Assembly: GCA_014607495.2 (NCBI GenBank) | Contig: CP053163.1 | Coordinates: forward strand, 9,094,716 to 9,158,715 | DNA from: Carposina sasakii | Lineage: Eukaryota; Arthropoda; Insecta; Lepidoptera; Carposinidae | Direction: 5' to 3' | DNA length: 64,000 bases | Shown: positions 56,796 through 64,000 of the stretch, in pieces | How positions within the stretch are numbered: position 1 is the first letter of the stretch | How the letters are laid out: the number at the start of each line of letters is the position of its first letter | Notes under the pieces: generated by a model | Database searches by the model: none | Told to the model about the DNA's origin: nothing | Seen by the model: only the letters and a program-made list of their open reading frames with translations | Position numbers and translations under genes: made by a program

Positions 56796-57743
56796 GTAAG
56801 TACCTATGCCGTTTCCGAAAAATCTGACAACATACTTAGATAATTATTTTTATGTATATTTTTTATGTTCCAGATATTCTGTAATATTATTACTTTTATT
56901 TTTGAATTTTTGATACAAGGTTACTCTTGGCTAAATAATCCAAATATCTTCGCGTCTATGGTGAGTACAAAACTATTATTCAAAGTTGATTAAATTATTA
57001 TTGTTGTGAGATTAATTAAAATTATGCGGGGCTTCACAAGTATAGGTGCATCAACTGCATATCCTTCCGTGCGTGTCGTAAGAGTCGACTAGGCGTTCTC
57101 CCAGTTGATGAGTTACGAGTACGAGTAGCCAGCAGCTTGTCACTGATCTTTTATCTAACCCCGCTAAAGGTAGCTGTATACTTACAAGCTCTCTGAATTT
57201 CCCCATTTTTGGGTATAGGTACAGCCGTATATACGTGTCTATGTAAATTAAAACATTAAATTCCAGGCAACACTGATGTTCGTGGCTGCCGGTGTGTTAC
57301 TGAATGCTTTCATTTTATACGTTCCTGTAATCTTTGTTGAACTAACTGCTTGCGAAGTAAACAACATCAGGACCATTATCTCTAAACAACTGCTGATGTG
57401 CAAAGGTATTTACTAAATTGTTGACCTGCGTAGCCTATTATTTTGATCTAATGTACCTACATACATACATACATATAATCAGCTGTAGTAATATAAGCAG
57501 CTGTAGTATTATACGTTTTTTTTCACTCCCAGAGCAGCATAGAAGATATTAGGCTTCATAAAATATGAATTTTCAGATAGTAATTTTCGTATGAAAATTC
57601 AAGATTGTCTGACATACATGCGCCTGCGTCCGTTCAAGTTCACACTATGGCGTCTGTTCGCCGTAGACATCACCATGCCTTATTCCATTTTAGCATTTTG
57701 CATTACTTATTTGATTGTTCTTATGCAATTACCACGTGTTTAA
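56130..57743 (+). CDS. gustatory receptor gene, 4 exons
   Basis: Insect gustatory receptor, expected as a ligand-gated cation channel subunit in taste neurons. Exons 56130-56795, 56874-56960, 57267-57405 and 57577-57743 all have GT/AG boundaries and matching phases, giving 1059 nt and 352 aa, normal for a lepidopteran divergent (bitter-type) GR. The long first exon followed by three short 3' exons is the usual GR architecture. Hydrophobic segments are seen near residues 45-65, about 140-160, 220-240 and 255-275. The C-terminus carries TYLIVLMQ at about 341-348, the TY....Q signature of the GR superfamily. RNP-like or OR-specific motifs are absent. Exon 3 has no stops and the frame is intact, so it is probably functional. 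Ligand cannot be told. AATAAA follows at 57869. A 66-bp tandem duplication lies upstream. Confidence 0.88.
56874..56960 (+). CDS. GR exon 2
   Basis: Acceptor TTATGTTCCAG. It encodes IFCNIITFIFEFLIQGYSWL and NNPNIFASM, a membrane segment and short loop. Donor ATG|GTGAGT. Phase 0 at both ends. Confidence 0.85.
57010..57235 (+). mobile_element. interspersed repeat family G in GR intron 2
   Basis: ATGCGGGGCTTCACAAGTAT, GTCGTAAGAGTCGACTAGGC and GCAGCTTGTCACTGATC recur at about 42725-42925 and, weaker, at 39175-39350. Confidence 0.55.
57267..57405 (+). CDS. GR exon 3
   Basis: Acceptor AAATTCCAG. It encodes ATLMFVAAGVLLNAFILYVP, VIFVELTACEVNNIRTIISK and QLLMCK. Donor AAAG|GTATTT, phase 1. The E...(N).I...L pattern before the next exon is typical of the GR intracellular loop 3. 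Confidence 0.87.
57577..57743 (+). CDS. GR exon 4 (C-terminal signature)
   Basis: Acceptor GAATTTTCAG. It encodes DSNFRMKIQDCLTYMRLRPF, KFTLWRLFAVDITMPYSILA and FCITYLIVLMQLPRV, then TAA. The RPF.FTLWRLF.VD segment and TYLIVLMQ are both GR family hallmarks. Confidence 0.92.
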
Positions 57744-57868
57744 TAGGATTTAGGTACCTACATATACTCGTATGTATTTAGTTTTACAATGAGTGCTGTT
57801 GTGTGAGTTTACGAGTTAAGAATCTTGTTTTACACATAGATTATTGATACACACAGAATATTTTAATT

Positions 57869-57874
57869 AATAAA
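57869..57874 (+). promoter_or_regulatory. GR polyadenylation signal AATAAA
   Basis: Canonical AATAAA 125 bases after the GR stop codon. First such signal downstream. Confidence 0.5.
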
Positions 57875-58607
57875 TGATTTGATCGTTAAAGTGACACCAA
57901 CTGCTGCATTCAGAGACGTTTAATGGTTCCTTCAGCTACGTCTACGTGATAAAAACGCTACCTCTAAGAATAATGAGAATTGTAATATACCTACTTACCC
58001 AGGATATGAAGTTGAGTAAAAAGTTAAATAGTAAAATTTACTCCGTAGCATTAACTTAACCTTTCTGAGTGCATCTGTTTATTGTTTTTTTACTAATTTA
58101 CCTGACGTGTTCCCAACCTGGACACAGCCATGTAATAATTTAGATTAAATACCTACTCATTATATAAAATGTTTTTGATTCCGGTTGTGTTCGTAAAAAT
58201 GGGGTAGTCAGAACTGCAAGATTGCTAATGAGATCCTACTGCCACGTTTGGTAAAGCAGGGTCAGACAGAACGCGCCTTAATTAGTTGCCTCTTACGACA
58301 TGTAGAGAAGAGAAAATTTTTTGTGATTTCGCCATACTAATGTATCTGGAAAAATAAACATGTGCTTTCGACTCTTAATTATGGATAGGTTCTTTAGTTT
58401 AGTGGGCAGTATTCATAATTTTTTGCTTAACAAACCTCTTTTATTACCCCCGTGATGAGAAGGGTCGTGTGTAGTGTTATGTCAACGATGTTGGGCCGTG
58501 TGTGACGAGGCCGCAGTGCGCACGTGTGCACTTCTCGTGTGATACATATAACTGGAGTGGCCACCAAAATATGACGAGTAAGTAAGTTTTTTTGCTTGTA
58601 GGATATA

Positions 58608-58858
58608 CAGGGTGTTTTTTGTTCGTCAACGTTCCCGAATACTATAGAATCTCCTCATCACGATCATTTTCCTCCATGTAAGCATACCTGGGAAGTGTCT
58701 GGTTCCCAAGATATTAGGGTAAATAGACTGCGTTTTTTTTGCATAAATACACATAAACGCGTGTGACAAGATTTTTTCACGAAAAATAATTATAATCTGT
58801 CTATAAAAAATTAACACAAACACTGGACACTCTAAATTTCGCCTGAGCAAGTAAGTCT
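58608..58858 (+). mobile_element. MITE B copy, 3' truncated
   Basis: Left end CAGGGTGTTTTTTG after TA, interior conserved to ATTTCGCCTGAGCAAG, right third missing. Confidence 0.75.
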
Positions 58859-59621
58859 AGTATCTAATCTACTCGTACATACTCTATACTATAATATCTT
58901 GAGGCTTAAATTTTTAATCAATAACTTAATGGCCGACAATAGATGAGCAGCTATTGTTACCATACACGTTTAGTCTTAAAAAGCCCTTTGTAAAAAAAAC
59001 ATAAAACAATGGGTGAGGGTTGAACCTACCCCTTTTGTGTATACGTTGACGTGAAGCTGAAACAAAAGGAGTAGTTTTAATTCATGATATCATGTAAGTA
59101 TGAGCTGCTAACGAGAAAATGTGATAATTAATGTTGCTAATGTAGTTACTCTTAAACAAGTCATCGGCTAATTTATTACCTCCACCTTAGCAAGGTACAC
59201 CTTGTCACCATTCACCAGGGGCGCAGTACAAGGTCTCTAAAAACACAGTGTTATGTTATGACTCCTTCTATAATTTGTAACTTTGAACACCTCCTCTCAG
59301 TATGTATTCCATGGTCAGTGCGTACAGGCGCACACGCACGTGACATATCCCGGATCCCGCCCGGCTATCCCGCACAGTCCCGCGAGTCGTCCCTGTGCGC
59401 ACACGCACATCTAGATCCGCGCACTTTTACGAGTCAGTTTAGTTACTTAAATAGTTCAATTGAATGAAATAATTTTTTGTGTGTAGTTTCAGTGGTTTAC
59501 TTATAAGGAAATATTATAAACTAATCGATAGTGCTTCCAAGTTTCATAAACTGTCTATCAAGTATCCATTTGATGCGATAATTTTCAGGAAAATTAAGTA
59601 AGTTCTTATATCGATACTAGT

Positions 59622-59853
59622 GAATGCCCGTGACTCCGTCCGCGTGACCTGCAGAAAAAAAACAAAATGTTGAAATTATCCCGGGATATTTTCCCGGGAC
59701 GAATTGTAGCCTATATGTTGTTCTGATATGTAAGCTATATTATTGTGAAGTTTCATCAAAATCAATTCAGTAGTTTTTGCGTGAAAGATCAACAAACATC
59801 TTTACATACTTACATACATCCTCACAAACTTTTAAGTTTATAATATTAAGTAG
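59622..59853 (+). mobile_element. common lepidopteran repeat (GTCCGCGTGGACTGCAG family)
   Basis: GACTCCGTCCGCGTGACCTG through GTAGCCTATATGTTG to TTTATAATATTAAGTAGGAT. Confidence 0.7.
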
Positions 59854-60395
59854 GATTCTATCATTATGAAGTGCGAAAGATACCCAAGTTTTCAGTTTGA
59901 TTTAATTAATTGTGACTGAAATGTTAGATTTAGAATCTACGCTGAATAATTTACAGATACCTATGAATAAAGTAATTAGTTAAGTTAGGGCCCTACCTGT
60001 CTGTTACCATACACAATATAAATAAATTAATTACCTACCTAAATAGAAAAGAGGTTTATCCTATAATAAAGATCACTCAATCACTCATTGAACCTCAATG
60101 AAATGAAAGTGCCATGTTTGCGTATGTTGTCGAATTTTCTTCAGACATCATGCTACTTCCATTTGTTAAGTTTTAGTGATCATCACTATGAATCGTCAGA
60201 AAAGAGTCAGGGCATATAATAAACCTATACAAATTGTATAAGCCTGTGCGAACTGCAACATTGTTATCTTACAACAAATAGTCACCCAGTCATTATGCTT
60301 AACTTCTGTAACTATCTATCTATCTATATTCAAACAAACTCCTGGAGTAGGTACTACTCTTATAGATATTTGTATAGGAATTAATTCCTCTACGG

Positions 60396-60689
60396 CAGGG
60401 GTTCGCAAAGTTGTCTGACCTACGACCCATCTAATACAAGTTTACAAACTTGAGACCCACCTCTCAGAACTTCAACCGTTAGCAATATAAAAAAGGACTT
60501 TTCAAATAACAAACTAAGTGTTAATACAATTTTTTATTACTTAATTAAATAACTACCTACAATGTAGTTTCTACATCAAAAAAGTTATTTCAATGCGACG
60601 GATGAAATTGTTTTCTATGTTTGATTTATATTCTGATAAATCAATTAGTTCTTAACAGTGGGTCGCGACCCATGGTTTGGGAAACGCTG
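60396..60689. mobile_element. non-autonomous hAT element with 8-bp target duplication
   Basis: Terminal repeats CAGGGGTTCGCAAA and TTTGGGAAACGCTG (complement CAGCGTTTCCCAAA) are flanked on both sides by CTCTACGG (60388-60395 and 60690-60697). An 8-bp duplication and CAG...CAAA ends are diagnostic for hAT. Confidence 0.9.
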
Positions 60690-61357
60690 CTCTACGGTAT
60701 AGCTAACACAACATGAATAATGGTTAAAAATCTCTTTCAAAGCAGACCTAAAAAGTAATGTCAGCTATTTCTAAATAAAATAATGGTATGGGCGAACACA
60801 AAAGTACAAATTAAAAATAATAAATTAGTGTTGACAGCTGAAAGCAGCCGAGAACACGAGAGTTATGCATAAATCACGAGACTACCTGCGAGAGGCGGCG
60901 CTTTGAGTGCACCACGATGATTCGAGAACTTTAATTTAATATCGATTCGAGCCGACGATTTATTGTTAACTCTGTGATTGTTTACTATTTCTATTATTAT
61001 AATATAATGTTTTATGACAGGCCAGAGTACTAACTAAATGTTGTGTCTGTAGTTAAATATGTATTTAACTTGTAAAAATACCATTATAGAGTTTGTTTTT
61101 TTAGGATAGGTAATATAAGTCGATGAAAAGATGTGTTGTATATTTTGCCTATTAGTGGTCATTACAGGATTGTGATTATCTATTTAACTATTTACTAAAT
61201 ACTAAATAAAAAGTTGAATTATAATTCATCTATAGTTAGGTATATATATATAATAAAACCCGCGACGCGTTAGCTACCTACTGCGTAGTATTTCGTAGTA
61301 TTCTACTATATACTTTTCTACGCTCGTAGCATTTTCCGTAGATGTGTAGTAACTGTA

Positions 61358-61500
61358 AAGGTGGGTTCCTACGGTCCGCGATATTGCAGACGGACGCGGA
61401 CGCGCCGACGGCTACGGACGAACGCGCACCACGGACGAGGCTATCCCACGGTGCGTGCCCGTCCGTGGTCGTCGGCGGTCCGGGCCGAAATACGTGGAAG
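61358..61500. mobile_element. GC-rich MITE D, copy 2
   Basis: Starts AAGGTGGGTTCCTACGGTCC and carries CCCACGGTGCGTGCCCGTCC. Confidence 0.65.
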
Positions 61501-62374
61501 ACTTTGAAAGTATTTACGTTGCAAGTATCGTAGTGATAAATTAAACCTTAGGCTATATCTATTAAGGTGTATAATCGCGCTAACTGAAAGAGAATACTTT
61601 CAATGTAAAAAAGTTATTTTTTTTGCCAGCGGGATTATAACACGCAGCCTTATTAAAATAAGGACTATTTTCTCTGAAATACTTTAGTACCTAGGCATCG
61701 GCGCCCGGCAACCCATGGAATACTTGAGGGTATTTATTTTGTAGCACGATTATGATCTTTATTCACTATAGGTGCGCCCACCACCGGGCCCTACACCTTC
61801 CACTGACCCTCGGATCTGATAACTCATAACTGCGAAAACAGGCACTTGCACTAATTAGAATCGCCACGAGACACCAGACCCGAGCACTGGCGATTGTTTG
61901 GAAACGCCGCGTGTGTTCACTCTGTGGTTCAATTTCTTATGAATGACAAGATGATCGCGTTCTAACTCGGCCTAAGCGACATCTAGTGGCCGATACGCAC
62001 ACTACGAATTAATGTGAGCGGCGCTCCAGATTAGGCTAATTTTTCAAACGAAATCTTCTGTTTCACGCGCCGGCCTATGTTGGTATATCTTTTTCGCACC
62101 CATTGAATACAGTTCTAGGAATCGTACCAACTTTCGTTTCATTGGAGCGCGAGCGCTCCACTCGATACATAAGATTACAACCTACCTACATAAGACGAAC
62201 GCGTAGGCACTATTGTATAAGCATAGTAGAATTGAAAGATTATAAATATAGATTGCCTATGTAATCTTCGTGGTTGGGAGTGCACTGTACCAGCGCTCCT
62301 TAGGACAAGCCAGTGACACAGTCCTATTATTAGGAAAAAAAATGTATGGTTAGGTTCATTTAGAGTAGAGGTTT

Positions 62375-62510
62375 GCAAACTTATTTCGGTTAACGCCCAC
62401 ATTGAAAATCAGTAGCGCCCCCCATTTTTATTCCACCTTAAAAATTTCACCTACGAGGGGGCGTTATCGCCCACTTTGGGAAAGACAGGTTTACAGTCTA
62501 ACTAAACGAA
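62375..62510. mobile_element. hAT-like remnant
   Basis: Starts AGAGGTTTGCAAACTTATTT and ends CCCACTTTGGGAAAGACAGG, similar in plan to the element at 60396, with inverted flanks (GGTTAGGTTCATTTAG and its complement). Confidence 0.45.
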
Positions 62511-62534
62511 CCTAACCGTAAAAAAATATATATA

Positions 62535-62872
62535 CAGGATGTTTTTTCGTTGCCACCCTTACGGGTACGTATTCTATACATCAAATAAAGTGAAGTTTAT
62601 GCCGGAAAAATGCTGGGAAACGATGTAAATTTTTTTGATTTTTTTAAACTACTTGATCGGGCGAAATTTATAGTGCCCAGCGTTTATACTAGTTTTTTCA
62701 TAGATAAATATTAATTCGTGAAAAAATCTTGCTACACGCGTCAATGTGCATTTATGCAGAAAAACGTAGTCTATTTACTCAACTTTCCTGCAAAAATTTC
62801 AAAAATTTTCGCCTCAGAATCATGGTCTGAAGTCGCCATATCAATATTTGCCTGGCTGTCACAAACACCCTG
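62535..62872. mobile_element. chimeric MITE (B left half, another family's right half)
   Basis: Left 230 bases match inverted MITE B. From about 62800 the sequence matches 7815-7890 instead (ATGGTCTGAAGTC...TCAATATTTG), ending CACAAACACCCTG at a TA. Either recombination or template switching between families. Confidence 0.65.
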
Positions 62873-62964
62873 TATAGGTAACTTACTGTTTAAAAAAATC
62901 TGAAGTGTATTCATGGGCGAGTGTATTCAAAAATGCCATTAGACTACTATACTACCACAATCGC

Positions 62965-63305
62965 TATTGCATCCATGCAGCCGTCGACATGGTCGTCAGT
63001 TTTTATGTGGTCGCCTACAGACATCTCCGCACGAGCACGCACGAGCGCGCACCGCGTCTGGAGCTATCCATTCGCCATGGATAGGGCGCACCGCCACGGA
63101 CGTGTCTGCAATTACCACGGACGACCCTATCCCACGGTGCGTGTCGGTGCGGGCTGGTCCGCGTCCGCCTACATTTATCACCACGGATCTAGACGCACCG
63201 AGACGGACGCGTCTGCATTACCACGGACGCTCTGTTTCCCACGGTCCGTGGTGCGCGCTCGTGCGCGTCGGTCCGCAATATCACGGACCGTAGGAACCCA
63301 CCTTA
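62965..63305. mobile_element. GC-rich MITE D, copy 3
   Basis: Longest copy, ending CACGGACCGTAGGAACCCAC at about 63301, with several CCCACGGT(G/C)CGTG blocks. Confidence 0.65.
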
Positions 63306-64000
63306 ATATTTCGACTATAATTCCTTGATGGCTTCAATAACTCGCAGTTAGTAGGTCACTGACACAGATACTTCAATAAAGTATTGAAAATCACTGAGAA
63401 GTGCCAGAAAACTATAGCGATATTGGCGCGGGAGCGCGCGGCATGAGCCAAACTGTGGCTCGAATACTTCATAATGTTATCGCCCGGCTCTTGAATATTT
63501 AACTACTTAATTGCCAAGGTATACATATTCACATTCTTAGGAACAATCAGAAGTCAGAGGAAGAGGATAAATCTTTAAATAAAATTGGTGAAAAGAGAGC
63601 TTACGCTAACGCAGACGAAGTTGATCTATCAAACAACAATCTTTTATGAAGTATTTGCGGTTTATGTTTTTCTCTAAAATTAAGTTTTTCTATTTGTTTT
63701 ACTTTTATTTTAAAATAGGGATTAAATTATTAAATATAATTTTCCGTAATATCTCGGATCTCTCTTCTGCTTTATTTACTAACACATACCTAATAGTTAG
63801 GAGTACGAGTTAGAAGGACATAGGCTACATTCTAAAGTCGTCGGCAACAGCCAATCCGAAATAAAACTCATCAACCTTATTCTATGATAAAGTTTATATC
63901 ACAATATTGTGGTCAATCACGTGTGTTATATATTTGGCACGCTGAGGCTAAGAAAATAGGAAGTCAGTTATTTATAACGCAGCAGTTATTTACGACGTGA

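Larger units (their letters stand above)
57875..64000. other. intergenic to window end, repeats only
   Basis: Besides the listed elements, nothing with coding support. 61750-62040 (CATCTAGTGGCCGATACGCA at its end) and 59258-59467 (GC-richer) look like repeat fragments of unknown class. Confidence 0.5.

Overview
The window is lepidopteran-type genomic DNA: an AT-rich background with many short introns and dense miniature transposons, tRNA-derived SINEs and RTE-type LINE debris, a (CCTAA)n telomere-type array, and two insect-specific chemoreceptor genes. I cannot name the species. Only three genes are well supported, all on the + strand, and together they occupy a few kilobases. Almost everything else is repeats.

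Layout. 1-16.9 kb: no gene, only repeats (palindromic TA-flanked MITEs, RTE reverse-transcriptase fragments on the - strand, a 450-bp tandem duplication, SINEs). 16.9-27.7 kb: an odorant receptor (OR) gene with eight recognisable exons. The exon that should carry the fourth membrane segment is not convincingly present, and a 100-bp hairpin transposon sits where it would be expected. 27.7-36.5 kb: repeats, a 304-base assembly gap, then a poly(A) tract joined directly to about 340 bp of (CCTAA)n, as left by TRAS-type telomeric retrotransposons. 36.6-49.9 kb: the splicing factor half pint/PUF60 (hfp), a clear ortholog by sequence from the [11 protein letters not shown] block through RRM1, RRM2 and the C-terminal UHM. 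Its 5' end (a 9-nt start exon, a Pro/Ala exon and a 36-nt microexon) is phase-consistent but less certain. 50-56 kb: repeats. 56.1-57.7 kb: a compact four-exon gustatory receptor (GR) gene with the C-terminal TY...Q signature. 57.9-64 kb: repeats only.

The most unusual feature is in hfp. The 3' part of the penultimate exon, with its 5' splice site and the start of the intron, is amplified into nine tandem 116-bp units. The pre-mRNA should therefore carry nine near-identical donor sites in a row, of which only the first keeps the protein frame. The same exon's acceptor has almost no polypyrimidine tract and abuts an RTE 3' tail. The preceding intron carries a separate 45-bp minisatellite.

The three genes show no sign of working together. 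The OR and GR are expected to be sensory-neuron membrane receptors, and hfp encodes a general nuclear splicing and transcription regulator. Exon boundaries were read by eye from GT/AG sites, reading phase and recalled family similarity. No alignment or transcript data were used.
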